The notes beneath the pieces are model-generated. The model ran no database searches. It saw nothing but the letters and a program-made list of their open reading frames with translations, and was not told the origin of the DNA. 64,000 bases of DNA from Paramecium sonneborni. Its lineage: Eukaryota; Ciliophora; Oligohymenophorea; Peniculida; Parameciidae. Position 1 is the stretch's first letter, and every line of letters begins with the position of its first letter. Location of the stretch: assembly GCA_905182985.1 (NCBI GenBank), contig CAJJDN010000098.1, forward strand, positions 27,578-91,577, in the 5' to 3' direction. Below are positions 13,501 to 27,253 of this stretch, piece after piece. Made by a program: the position numbers and the translations under genes.

Positions 13501-14619
13501 TCTAATTACACGTTATATTCAATTTGTTATAATGATACTTAATTTTATTTACTTAATTTTACACTTAGTTAGTAAGGCAATATAACAAATCTAAATATTA
13601 TTAAAATGCCTTAAAACTTTACATCATTTTATTAAATGAGTAGCATTTTAAATTAATTTTTTATTGTAGGTTAAGAAGACTCAAAAATTATGTATTTGTA
13701 TTGGCTTAACTAATCCAGCAACACCTTCTAAAATATATCCAATGGATGTCAAGGTTTTTCTATTAAATAACTAAAATAAAACACTTTCGAAGATATTTAA
13801 TCGTAATAAATACTTATATATTATGTTTATATGTCATAAGTGAATTATACGATAATGACAATTGATGATTAAGGAATTAAATTACAAAATTCTGTTACTG
13901 TTTAATTGTATTATTGCAATCAATAATCAATTTGCTTTAAAGATAATTAACAACAGTATTTCGGCATTTTAATAATTGAAATAGAATTAAACAGCGTAAT
14001 AATACTTGTAAGTAATATTAATTTTAGTTGCATTGTTATTACAAGAATTATTAAATCCAAATTTAAGAATCAAAATACTTAAGTAGGCAGAATCTATAGA
14101 ACTATTCCAAAATATGGTCCTTATCGTAATACTCTTAATTCTTTTTATTAAAATGGGGTTTTAATGCAACAATTTAGTAGCAAAAATCTATATTATTTTA
14201 ATATAGGAGTTTATTATTTGAATAATCTTTTAGATGAAAATTTGCTAGAGCCCATTCTAATGTAAGGTTTAATCTATTCAAAAAACTCTTATGCAATGGT
14301 TGTAAATTAAGAATAGCAAAGTGTTACAACAGTTTATATTTATAACAATTTTATCTATAGTTACACTTTTAGTACAAGCTGGAATGTATCTTGCCTACTT
14401 TATAGCGACATCATATATGTTCCAATATTTTGTTAGAACAATTTTTCAAATGGTACTTATTTGGTTACATTTAATCTGCCTCCGCATTTTCGAATAAACT
14501 TTGGTCCATCAGAGTATAGCCTTTTGGCCATCATTTTTTTACTGCTTCTGTATTTTTACATTAGATTTACATAAAGGACAAAAACCTTGGAAGATATTAA
14601 TTCTGAAATTGAATTATGA
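10577..14619 (+). CDS. Type I membrane protein, 1338 aa, function unknown
   Basis: Translation from ATG 10577 gives a short hydrophobic N-terminus (MIIIFLAINVIG) that looks like a signal peptide, about 1290 residues rich in Asn, Gln, Ser, Ile and Tyr with scattered cysteines, and one hydrophobic segment at about residues 1304-1322 (motif LLAIIFLLLLYFY). That segment is followed by a short cytoplasmic tail ending at TGA 14617. One 26-nt intron (10797-10822) removes an in-frame TGA, and the remaining length is exactly 1339 codons. The architecture is that of a single-pass surface or secretory-pathway protein with a very large lumenal domain. I do not recognise a domain in it, and no repeats are obvious. 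Confidence 0.85.
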
Positions 14620-14841
14620 TAATTTAAAATTTAACATATTTATATAAATACATAATCATTTTAAAACTCAATGTTCTAGTTCAGATTGTTAGGATAATTT
14701 TAAATTTGAGGCTTTTAATAACTAAACATCTATAATCTCTGTTTGTTTCATTCTAAGTTTTCATATCTCTTAATATATTTTTTACACTTAACAGAGTTTT
14801 TTTTGGCTCTGTATTATTTTTCTTTGTCTAAATTGTGTGAT

Positions 14842-15150
14842 TCATTTCTATAATAAAATATTAATGTGTTTTTAGAAGTTTAAAGTAAGTGCTAAATTTT
14901 AAGAAATTTATAATAACTTTAAGTAAAATTTTTTCAACTTTCTTTTAAGGAGAGTAAAAACAACGACTTAATCTTCAATGCCTTTTATTACAAAGCAACA
15001 AATTTTTAAATGTATATCATAAGGTGTGTAAAACCCCATTTTAGCAAATTCTCTAATTTACAATATCATTGAGTTTAACAAATAAATATTCATATCCTGC
15101 GTTATGTATAAATATTAAATAGGTTACTTTACGATTAAAGTTTCGATCAT
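14842..15150 (-). CDS. Possible small protein, 102 aa
   Basis: The minus strand is open from ATG 15150 to TGA 14842-14844 (103 codons) without introns. The central part has a mixed, protein-like composition (motif GFYTPYDIH), while the ends are less convincing. In a genome with a single stop codon frames of this length arise by chance, so this is a weak call; a shifted frame over part of the same stretch also looks plausible. No family is recognised. Confidence 0.25.
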
Positions 15151-17629
15151 TAAATAATTTAGTAAATAAGAATATATTCGTAATTTAATGTAATTTTGTA
15201 TAAATATACTCCTAATATTAATAATACATTCAGTAAATAGAATATGCTGCACAAATTCAGCATCTTTATGTTTAGGTCCTACAAGGTTATATTACTTCAA
15301 TAAAATTCAGAAATATAAATAGAAATTTGTTAAGAAGATTTACAAATAAAAAAATAAAATAGCAAATTCATTAAATGAAGGATTAGAATAATAATAAAGT
15401 CCGAGAAATATTGAATAAAATAATTATCAATAGGCTCAATATTTTTTTTTTGGAGTCATTTTTTGGGATGATTTTTTTTAGAAATTTTCATTACTCATAT
15501 ATTTTGAAGTTTAAACAGTATAGAAGTTTGAGAGAAAAGTTTGAACTATTTTGATAAGAATTTGAGTTGATTTTAAAAAAAATTTGGTTAAACACAACTT
15601 TTCCCTTAAAAACAATCTCAAAATAAACCTTGTATTTAAGATTATTCTAAAACAAATCAATGTTAATTAATAAAATTTGCAGAACTAAACTCTAATTAAA
15701 CTTGCTATTTTATTAAATCTTATATCTATTCTACATAAAATTAATTATCAGAGCATATGGTAGTAAAGTATCTAAAAGGGAGATATGTATTCTGAAATAT
15801 TCTGAGTGAATTAGCTTGATAAATAGCATGATGTCTTTTCCATAAAAGAAACAAAAATTATTTTTAAAGTTTGTTTAGAAATTATCGTTTGGTGTTATAT
15901 AATAACCAAATGGATGATTATGACTTAATTTTTTTTAACCAAGAAGTTTTATTTCTAATAAGTTAATAGTATTTTTATTCCTTAAGATGCATTTGAAATA
16001 AAATAAATTTAAATTAATATTTTAACAAATTTGATTAATGACATAAAACCCAGATTGTTACGCTGACTTTACAGGAATGGGTGAGTCGCGCTCATATTTA
16101 GAAAAAAGCAAGATGAGGATAAATTAGCCCAGCTGTCTGACTTACCTTTGAATAAATTAATGTAAGAGATGCTACAGATAAAAAATATTGATGAAAGATA
16201 CCAAAGATAATTCATAGTATAATTATTTCATTCATCATTTTTCTTGATTATTTTCTTAATAAATAGTTCCTCTTTAAATATCTATTTAACATTTTGATTG
16301 CCAAAAAATAAACTTGAATATTATAATAGTTTACTAAACATTGAAATTAGAAATTATAATTTTCTTTCTTTTATAGTTCTAAAAGAAGAAGATTAAGATT
16401 TTTAATGTACAATAATAATAAAGAATCCAATCTTATAAAATAAGAATATAATTACTGATAAACTAATAGTGTTTTGTGTAAAAACTTTTTTAGAGTTGAA
16501 TGTTTCATCATCATTAAAGAACTTTCTTACAAAATAAGATATTTCTCTATTGTTGCTCTATTAAATTTATTTGATCACATCTACCATCGACCGAAATTTT
16601 ATTTATATTATTACGATAACATCATAATCTTTTGTGCTTTTAACTATAGACTTAAATGGCTACTAAAAATGTGAATGAAAATCGTGTTTAAATTGATGAT
16701 TCTCATTAATTAAAATATAAACTGAATTAAATTAAAGAGAAATTAAAGTATATGATTTAAATATTAATCTATATTAAGTAAAATATATCTTTTTAGTAAT
16801 ATTCTTTAGTTTTACTTTTTAAGTATCTAAAATCAATAATAATATAATATGAATAATCTTGATTTTAATTCATTTGGAAAGACGATGATTCTATTATGAG
16901 TTGATTAATCTGTATATTGTTAATTAATATAATTAATAACACTTGAATAAATAATAAAATGAAGTTTTTGCTACAAATTTACTAATGTATTTTCTAATCT
17001 TTTATAAACAAAACTTCTTAATATTATGCTAATATTAGAATTTAAATTTAATTTCTAGCATAATACTCTCAAATAATTTACTTAGTATTGATAGATTTTT
17101 CTTTAATATACGAGAAATTACAATTAGTTTCTCTATTGAAATTATAATTAATTTGAGACAATTAAATTTTTTAAATAATCTGTAGCAATATTAACAAAAT
17201 AATGATAAATTTAATTATAAGGAATTGATTTAATCTTCTCGAATTATAAATTTTAATATTATTATAAAAATCTCTAAGTTCAATATTTTTAGGAAATTTT
17301 AAAAAGGGTTGAGCATTTTTTTTAAATCAATTTTGAAATTTACCATGTTTAGATAATGATAATACATTTCTTTAAGTATGTATAATTTGATATATGATTT
17401 AACTTTCTGAAATAAATATTATATTCCCATTAAAAATGCGAGTAATAAGCTAAAATTGCTTTCAAATAGTTCTGAAATATTAAGAAAACCTAAATGACAT
17501 TGTAAAATTTTTAAAAGTAAACAATGAATTCATTAATTGAGAGACTTACTATTAAATTTTTAGTTTTTTATGGAAAGAAATGAGTTAATATTTTGAAATT
17601 TTTTTAATCAAATTTAAAAAGTTTACATA
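15151..17629. other. Long intergenic region
   Basis: About 2.5 kb of AT-rich sequence upstream of the giant surface-protein gene. Apart from the candidate RNA near 16045-16150 I see no gene I can defend. Plus-strand frames around 16420-16680 and 16960-17150 stay open for 60-75 codons but are hydrophobic and compositionally ambiguous, so I treat them as chance. Confidence 0.5.
16040..16152 (+). ncRNA. Candidate structured non-coding RNA, possibly a box C/D snoRNA
   Basis: In very AT-rich intergenic DNA this segment stands out with about 45% GC, clear secondary-structure potential (for example TGAG and CTCA arms around TCGCG at 16083-16096) and snoRNA-like boxes. These include GCTGA near 16063, GATGAGGA near 16112 resembling box C, and GTCTGA near 16138 resembling box D. 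No open frame of interest crosses it. It does not fit a tRNA: one segment resembles an A box, but no B box follows at the right distance. I saw no clear match to spliceosomal RNAs. The strand is inferred from the box order. Confidence 0.4.
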
Positions 17630-20600
17630 ATGATGACGATTTTTTTTTTAAAGTTGCTATTGATAATGCAATTGATTAAGTAATTAATATAATCAAATAT
17701 AGACAAGTTGTAAGTGAGTGCAAGTTTTTCTCTTATTAACCAATCTTCAATGTACCAAGATTTGAGATTGAAGAATATTTATCTGAATATATAATTAAAT
17801 AACAAGAGAATATTGGATATGGGATATGGATGAAATATTTACCATTTAAAGAAATTGATGATTAATGTATCAATTATTTTATTAACATTTATAGCTAATC
17901 GTTCTTCATTATAATATAATTATGCTAATTATTAATAGATAATATAAGGAGGACAGTTTATATATTCTATAGAATAGAAAGAAACTATGCAGAGTATAAT
18001 GATTATTTCTGTAAACATCGATCCAATAAGGGAAATAATTGAACATCATATTGTTTATACTTTTGAATCAACATCAAATACTTTATAATTTACTTTTGAT
18101 AATGAAATATATGAAGGATTATGGATTATGTTTTTTGTTTATATTGATGCATTATAAAAAAAAACAACATTTGGATTTTATAATGAAAAATAAGGAAAAT
18201 ATACAAAAGTGATACATGAAATACCTTTATTTGAATAAAAAATAAAACATATTTAAGGAGGACTTTATTAATATATAGACTAAGGATAAAAATTAATTAT
18301 ATTAAGTTAATTTACTGGAAGATTATCTTATGCTTTTACTTCAAAATAGGAGGACATTTTTATTGACATAAATAATTGTTTTAATAATTTTATGATGAAT
18401 TTTTATTGTCCATCTTGTTATTATGTTTTAACAAATTATAATTAAGAAATGAAAGGAAATAAATACATAAATTAGACAATAATTGAATTAGATTCTCCTA
18501 AATATGCAATTCATGGATGGATAATTTTAAACTCAATAAATTAACCTTATCTTGAGACTGAAATTTTTAGAATAACAATTAATAAAGATTATAATGATGA
18601 TCATAATTTAGGAGATAGAGTTGCTCATCTAAAATATTATTAAAGTAAAATTCCAGGAGAAAATGGTTTTGAAATTTCCACATATTCTTATTAATTTCCA
18701 GTTAAAGCAAGATATAAAAGCTAAGAAGCTGATAAAATACGAGAATATAAAGATTACTATTCAGAACTATTTATTTAATGGCATTACATTTAGTATGAAT
18801 TTGGATCAGAAAATAATAATGGATAACCTTTATTTTAAATTTACTTTCCTTCATTAAATTTAATTAGAACATTTTCATGGAGTAAATCAATAAGACATTT
18901 TAAAGGAGTCTAGTTTTAGATATTTTTAGGTGGAGATGACTATGTTAATTCCTATATGTAAGGATTCATAAGTGAAATGATATTTACAGTTTTTTGTGAA
19001 TCAGTGCCAACAATGAGTCCTCCTTGTCATATAACTTGTAATACTTGTAATGGTCCTACAAAATAAAATTGTCTGAGTTGTTCTGAAAATATGTTTAGAT
19101 ATTTATACAAAGTTGAAAACTCTTGTTTATGTTAAGATGGTTACTATGAAAATGATTCTGGATCTTGCGAATATGTAAATGCATTATTTCCTTATATATC
19201 TAAATAAGAATTTCAGATTGGATGCCATTTAGAAGGATATGAAATTTGTGATAATGATTAGATAATATGTTCATTTGGATATTTTAAGTATAATAAACGA
19301 TGTATTTAATGGTAAAAATATTCTATATTTTAGTCCAAATTATAATGATATAAATTCTTACACACATTTCTAATGTTTTAATTGTATTACATCACCATCT
19401 GAATTTGCGTAAAATTTTATTTGTTATGAAGAAGCTTAAACTTTTTAATTCAATTAAGACTTTATTTATGATATCAAATAAAAAAAATTAGAAAAAATTA
19501 GCTATTATGAAATATCTGTTGGTTTAGATTAAAACTTTGAATTAAAGTTATGTGTTAATTGTATTGGAAAAAACAAGTGTAAACCTGGTTATTATTATTC
19601 AAATAATTAATGTTAAAAATGTATAGAAGGTTGTTAAGCTTGTTCAAATATTAATAATTGTGATTAATGTTACTCAAATTATTATAAAGATATTGAAAAT
19701 AACTGTTAATTATGTAAAATTTGTGAAAGTTGTACTGCATTTAGAGATGATATCTATTGTGTTACTTGTAAAGAGAAATAAATATTAGTAATTGCGACTT
19801 GCCTTTATTGTGGAAGGAATTGCAATAGTTGCGATGAAAAATAATACTGCAATTATTGTATAGGATCTCCATAAGAATATTATATTTCTTTAGATGGTAT
19901 CAATTGTAATATTTGCTCTATAGATAATTGTATATATTGTTTTGAGTATATTGTAAACAACAACATTTATACAACTTCATTAGATATTTAATTTTCAATA
20001 TTTAATTCAGATTTTCGTTAAGTTAATTTAGGTTGTGCTTTATGCAAAAAAAATTACTTTTATAATTAGATCACTTAAAAATGTGAATTATAATTAAGTT
20101 AAACTAATTGTGACTTTGCTCTTATCCTAATATCTAATTTAGAACAGAAATGTATCATTGGTTTGCAAAATTCAGATGCAATTTAAGTTTCTTTTTGTTA
20201 AGATATTCAGTTTTGTTTAGAATGTATAAATGATTACAATCCTAATAATAATTTTTGTATTGTTTGTGAAGATGGCTATTATTCAAATATTTTAACAGGT
20301 TAATGCAATCTTTGTCCGAATATTTGTAAAACATGTATTTAATAAAATAAAAAATATCGAGATTATTGGAAATGGAATATTAAAGCATTTTATAAGTTCT
20401 TTCTAAATACTAATAATAATCATCCATTTGAAGTCTTTGCGTCTGTACAAGCAGAAAAAGATATGGAAATCATATGCACCTCATGTCTTATTGGTTATAT
20501 TTTGAATGATTTTAAATGTATTTAAGACTGTCTTAAAGGTTGTTTAAAATGTTAAATAATTAATGGTAAATCTACTTGTATTTAATGTCAAGAAACATCT

Positions 20601-23600
20601 TCTGGTTTCTTAAAAAGTTATAATTAATATTAAAATTGCTTAAATTGTCCAGCCAATTGTCTAGCCTGTTTATAAAGAAAGGAATCAGAAATTGCTAAAA
20701 TTAATCCCTATTTTTTATTAACTAGTTCTAATTAATATTTAACAAGAATTTGTTATGAAAAATCATAGAAGAACACTGAATAAAATTCTTATTATTATGA
20801 TTCTTTTACATAAACTATTACAACTTGTAATTAATATTCAAAATGTTATAACAAAATAATTTTTAAATAAAATTTGTTTTGTGAGTATTCAGATTATTTT
20901 TAGAAGATGTCATAATCAAGTGATTTATAATTTGAAAAGAACAATTTACCTCTAGATAGATTTTTTTATGATTATTACATTAATGCGTTTGAATCTCCAT
21001 CATTATATGACTATTTAAATCAAATTTCAGTTAAATATGTCTCTTATTAATTCATTTTGATATAAGGTAACACAGAAGAATGTCTTATAAAAGATAAACT
21101 TAATATATATTCAACTTTACTACAAAATGTATTTTCTTTATAGTAAATTGATATAAGTTTTATTGGAGAAAGGCAATCTACAAAATTAAAAATTGAGTCA
21201 TATGTTAATTTGAGTAATTACACATCGGTAACATTTCAAAATATTTAATTTAACTTTGGTCAAAGCTTATAATCCTCTTCTGATCACACTATCATTAACT
21301 TATATAATTTAAAATCAAACTTAATCTTATAATTAATAAACTGTATTTTTACTACCTAAAATGGTTAAAACAAAAACTACACTCTTTAAATTATTTCAAA
21401 TATTCCATATTCACTACAAATTGACAATTTAATTTTCAAAAATTTTTATATTTTCTCCTCCAATTTATTTTAATTTTTTGCTTCACAAAGTAATATGGAA
21501 AATAATTATCTGAATTTGAAAAATTTAACTATCCAAAATTCATTCTTTTTCAATTCAACATTATTTAATTTTATTGCTAATGTTAACAATTTAAATTATT
21601 ATTCCAATTTTTCCAAAATTGATATAATAAACAGTAAATTTATTTAATCTAATTTCATTTTATGTAGCAGCCTTTTAAATTTTACAACAGGTATTATGTA
21701 TGTTAATCATTTATGGTTATAAAATCTATAAATGATAAATAGATCAAATTTCTTTTAATCAAATTGTGGGAAATTAGTGCAATTGTAATTAATTTAGCTA
21801 GATAATTGCGCCTTTATAGATAACTCAAGATTTTATTCTTCAAATATCATTAGAATTCAAAATTTAATTTTTAATAATAGTTTTCTTCTTAATAGTTATT
21901 TAATAATAAATAATGTAGATAATACTAGGTAACAAGAAACTTAGATTAATACATCCGAAATTTTAATAAAGTCTTGTTAATTTCTGAATAATAAATATGA
22001 TAATCCTCAATAAATCATACTAATCAAATAATATTAAGAAACGACTCGTTTTTAACTTCTTTTGAAAAATTTATTGTTATCTAATAATAGTCTAACTAAC
22101 AAATTATAGCAAAATTAAATATCATATTATTAATCCACAATTTATATTGAATGTTAAATCTGTATTATATAGAATATTCAAATTTAAAGAGGGTAAGGAT
22201 TACCAGAAATAAGCATTCTTAATTCTGAAAATTTGATGATAAAAAATTTCACAATTTCTTAAGATTAATAATATACTTCAAAAACTTTGCATACTTCAAT
22301 AGATTGTGTATAAAAGTTCGCAATTATGGATTTATATTTCATTCTTTATATTGGGCAATACTAAATTGTATAGATAGATTAATTTTATATTTATAATTGT
22401 TTAAGTTTCAATAATGCTTACATAATTTTAAAAGGTTATGAAATAATGGATATATAAATAAATGAGTCCATAATAATTTAGAACTCTAATTTTTATGATA
22501 ATACATTAATAATTACTGATGCTAATAAAAATGTTGCCCTAATCTCTTTAAGATCATCACAATAATGTTATATAAATATTTCAAATTCTAATTTTGAAAA
22601 TAATCATTTAAATGAATATTTTCAAGATCTAACAAGCATTTCCGCAAGTACAATATTTATAACTCTATAATAAGGGTTTGCTTTTATAAAGAATTCCACA
22701 TTTCTTAATAATAGAGTTACAAATTCAAGTGATTCAATTATTTATATTAAATCAAAGGTTTTGCATATAGAAGAGTTACAGTTTATTAGCAACAGTATAA
22801 CAAATCTGACTTCTATTGTTAAAAGCTTACTTTTTCCTTTAACATAGAATATAAGTTTATTTGATTTTGATGCAGCATTCCCAATTAAATCAAATGGTGG
22901 AAATGGATAATTTATAGTCTAGGAACTAATAATCTATAATATTAGTATTAATACATCTAATTCATAATTTGGAGGAGGGTTCTATATTGCTACATAAGGA
23001 ATGAGCATTATTCAAATAGCAAACTCTGTTTTTTTTAACACTTAAGCTCAGTTATAGAATTCTGCTTTTTCTAAAGGAGGATGCCTCTATATTGATGCTT
23101 CTTTGTCTTAATTAACATTTTCTATTACAAATTCATCAATTGATACTTCATTAGCAAAATTAGAGGGAGGAGGTATTTATATTATTCCATCTGAAATTAA
23201 AAATTAAATTGAGTTTTTCGATCTAAAAATTAAAGATTGCTTTTCTTTGAAAAACTCATTTTTTTCTTATTCCTCTGGTAAAATTGAAAATTTAGTTTCA
23301 AATATAAAATTTTAAAGTTTAAATTTTATTCAAACACAATAGGGTTTGTTTATGTATCTATCTATGTTTGAGAAAATAACTAATACATAAGCTAATTAAA
23401 TGGCAAATTCAAACCCATTAATATATGCTGACTTTTGTAATTTTACATTGTAAAATTGTAACTTTTATTCAACTTATATTTAATTTTTGTTGTATATAGA
23501 ACAAGCTGATAATATTCTGTTAGCTAACGTTAAAGTTATCAATAGCTCAATTTTAAATTCTCCTTTATTCAAAATAAATTTAAAGAAAGGTAATTTTTAA

Positions 23601-26600
23601 TTTATTAATCCTAGAATTTCCGGGGTAATTAAAAATTTTTAATTTATTACTTAGTAATGTTCTATCTTTTAAACAGATTTAAGAAGAAATTTGTAGCATA
23701 GAAATTCAAACATTAGAAACTTAAATTTCTTGTCCATATGAATCTTAGAATGATATTATTAATATAAAGGAACCAGAATTTACTTTTTAAAGATCAAATC
23801 AACTACTTTGTAATCAAATTTTAATATTTTCAAGTATTGGATTTAATTTTAGTCTTTTTGAAATCGACTAATTAAATTCTAAACACAAATTAATTTTGAA
23901 TAAAGTAAGCTTTCAAAATTCAATTTGTGAAACATGTTAGTTTGGTCTTTTAAGAATTCTTGGCTTTGATTAAATTTAAGCAACTAATATGAATTTTTCA
24001 TATATTTAGATAGAAAATTGTAAATGTGGAAATACAGGATGTCTATCAATTATAAGATCAGTTGATGTACCAATCAATGAAAATGATTTATAAATTAATA
24101 ATCGTTTATTGAGAGAGATTAATTATGATAAAATAGAAAGCTAAATGAATTAATAGTTATTAATAGCTAGAAGTTAATTTAAAAATAATTCAGCACTATT
24201 AGGAGGTTCATTATTTTTAGTTGATGTTGAAACATTAATCAGATAATGCGTATTTTATTTTAATTCTGCTCAAAAAGGAGGAGCTATCTACTTTAACTCT
24301 TAAGAAAAGTAATTGTTAATATTAGAAACTGATATATCATTTAATTTTGCATAAATTGGTGGAGGATTGTTCATTATTTCCCAGTATTTATAATAAACAA
24401 AAGAATTAGATGTTATTTTGATTAATAATAATTCAACTCTTTATGGTAATGATGTATTAGAGAAACCAAGAACTCTAACATTATCATTAGATGGAGGATT
24501 AACTTTTTTAGATAAAAAAACCTTAATTAGTTCTGAGACTGAATTAATTGAACAAATAATAATCAATCCTTATAAAACTTATGGGATTCCAAATAAGTTA
24601 ATTTTTTTGACATTACCATCTGGATAACCAATATCAAATTATGAATATTTTGATCGATTCACTTTTGAAACTATTTCATATGAATATAAATTTAGAATTA
24701 TAGTTTTAGACAAGTTTTAAAAGTAAACAAAAGGATTAAATACATTTTAATGTCAGCTATCTCCTATAGTCTATAATTTCACTGCTTAAGCTGAATAACT
24801 AGATACTAAATTTAGTCTATCTTTTTATAATGTTACTTATAATTAATCTAGTGGAGATTATAATTTAGATAATCTAATTATTTATTTTAATCCAAATTAT
24901 GGTAAAGATTTGGTTTTAAGATTATATATATCATGTGATTTTGTTTAAATACCATTATATGATGATAAACCTCCTTTTTTGATAAAAAAAAGTTTAGATT
25001 TATACAAAATATTTGTTGACATTTAAACATTTCCATGCTAAATTGGAGAATTTTTGAATTATACTTCAGGAGGATGTGTTATTTGTGATGCTTATAAAAA
25101 TTAATATTCTGTAAAATTAGAAGCTATCAGTTGCAGTTTTAAGGATGATTCAAAAATAAATTCAATTAAATCATAAATGATTGAATTAAGAAATAATTAT
25201 TGGAGAGCCTATTATTATAGTGATGTGATTGAATATTGTTACAATTTTCCATTAAATTGTAAAGGAGGATGGATACCAGGAGAATTATCTTGTTTATTAG
25301 GACATATTGGAGCTTTATGTGAATAATGTGATTTATATAATGTAAGAGGTGATGGCTAATTTTCAATAAGTTAAGAATTTCAATGTGGAAATTGTAATTA
25401 AATTTCCTATAACATTATAATTACAATATTAATTAGTCTATGGACTATATTTTCAGTATTAATATCAGTTACTAGTACTGTTGAAATGCTGAAAGATTTT
25501 ATTAGAGGTTTAAGAATAAAGTTTTTTGGAGTCAATCATATTATTAAAGAAGCTTCACCTGCTATTTTAATTAAAATATTTACAAATTACTTATAAATAA
25601 TCTAAGCCATCTCAAATTTTTAATTAGAAGTACCTTATAATCTACTTGTTGTACTAGAAGGTTTTGCTAATCCTATTGGATCTATGGTTTACTCATTAGA
25701 TTGTTTCATCATAGATTTTTCTAGCATTTCAATTATTTATTTTAAAATAATTTGGAGTTTGATTATGGCATCCTTTTATTTAAAGACTTTTTTTCTTTTG
25801 CTTGGAATTGCTATTTCTACAAAACTCATTAGGCTTGAAATTTCATATATTTCAACTCCTTTTATTTATTTATTCATTTATTTATAACCTAATTTAGTTG
25901 GTTAGATAATTTCATTATTATCTTATAGAAAGATTTCTGAATAGTATTGGATTTAGGGAAATGTCTCATATAGATATGATACAGAATTTCATTAAAAATG
26001 GACTTATTCTTTTTGTCTACCTCTATTAATACTATTTGGTTTTTTAATTCCAAGTTTTTTATTTTATGGACTATTTAAAAATAATAAACAATTAGATAAA
26101 ATAATCATAAGAAAAACATGGGGATATTTATATAATGAATACAAAATTTATGCCTATTATTGGGAAACATTGAAGATTATTTAAAAGGAAGCAATAATAA
26201 TAGTACTAATTTACTATCATGATCATATATAAATTAAAGCTTCGATCGTCTTTCTTATATTATTTGGTTATAGCTTTTTAACTACTTCTTATAAACCGTA
26301 TACAACTGGATAATTAAACAGATTAGACACCCAATCTACAATCATTTGTGCTTTATCAATTATTGTGGCCAGTTGTATCTATACTGCCTAATAATAAAGT
26401 TTAAATGAACTTATCTTACCTTCTTACATTATAATAGGCTCAGTTAATTCTTTTTATGTTATAAAAATGCTAATATAAATTATTTTATCATATTTTAACA
26501 AACTAGACAAAATATTTGAAAAGTTTTCAGGAACGATTATAAGAAATTTTCCTCATATAATTTCACATTATCCTAAAATTTATAACTTTTTAGAAGGGAG

Positions 26601-26960
26601 GAAATAAAAACAATTAAGAATTAGAAGAAAATACAGTTAATTAAGGGATTATCTTTTACCTAAAGCTAAACGAATTCTACAATTTAAGAAGTATTATTAT
26701 TATGAATTAATAGGCTTAATGAAAAAGTTCCATCTCTTAATCAAATTAGTTTAAAGCGGTTGGAACTAGAATAAAATTTAATTATAACACCATAAATTAA
26801 AAGTCTTTAGAGTGAAGTAGCCTTAAATTCAAGTTAATTACTATCAGAAAGAATGAACTCAAAACAATTAATGAAAGATTCTGAAACTAACTAAAAATCC
26901 TTGTTTTACATTTTTCAAAAAGCTAATGACAAAAAATATAATTAGAACTCTAAAATATGA
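17630..26960 (+). CDS. Giant surface protein with furin-like cysteine repeats, PMP-like repeats and a multi-span C-terminus, 3069 aa
   Basis: The start ATG 17630 opens a signal peptide (MMTIFFLKLLLIMQLIKQ). Five introns (17680-17702, 17867-17894, 19312-19333, 23590-23614, 26691-26713) are needed to keep frame, and the spliced length is exactly 3070 codons. Residues 1-440 form an N-terminal ectodomain. From about 445 to 1070 there are CxxC-rich repeats of the growth-factor-receptor type (for example CHITCNTC). From about 1750 to 2220 recur GGxxY motifs such as GGGFYI, GGCLYI, GGGIYI and GGAIYF, like those of polymorphic membrane proteins with a beta-helix fold. About seven spans follow from residue 2557, then a basic, polar tail. 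Ciliates carry families of such proteins; a sensory or adhesive surface role is plausible but unproven. Confidence 0.9.
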
Positions 26961-27253
26961 AAAATACTCATCATGATTTAATTTATAAAATTAAATTTTT
27001 ATATAAAATATATAATTATTTTATATTATTTTTATGAATTAAATTAAATTAGGATTATCTTTAAAAAAAATACATTATTTTTTTGTTATAATAATTGATA
27101 TTAATTACTTTATTATCTAGTATTAAAAATGTTTAAGGATTATTAATAATAAAAATATATTAGTCTATTTGATTTTGGATATTTGAATTTATCAACTTTA
27201 AAAACTGCTGCTTGATAGAAATTAAATATAATTAAAATTATTGAAATTTTAAA

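Noticed and set aside
16100..16152. tRNA-like A box in the GC-rich island
   Set aside because: No B box follows at the expected distance and the segment does not fold as a cloverleaf on either strand by eye.
16420..17156. Plus-strand frames of 60-75 codons near 16474 and 16961
   Set aside because: With TGA as the only stop, frames of this size are common by chance. They have no clear start context, introns or recognisable motif.
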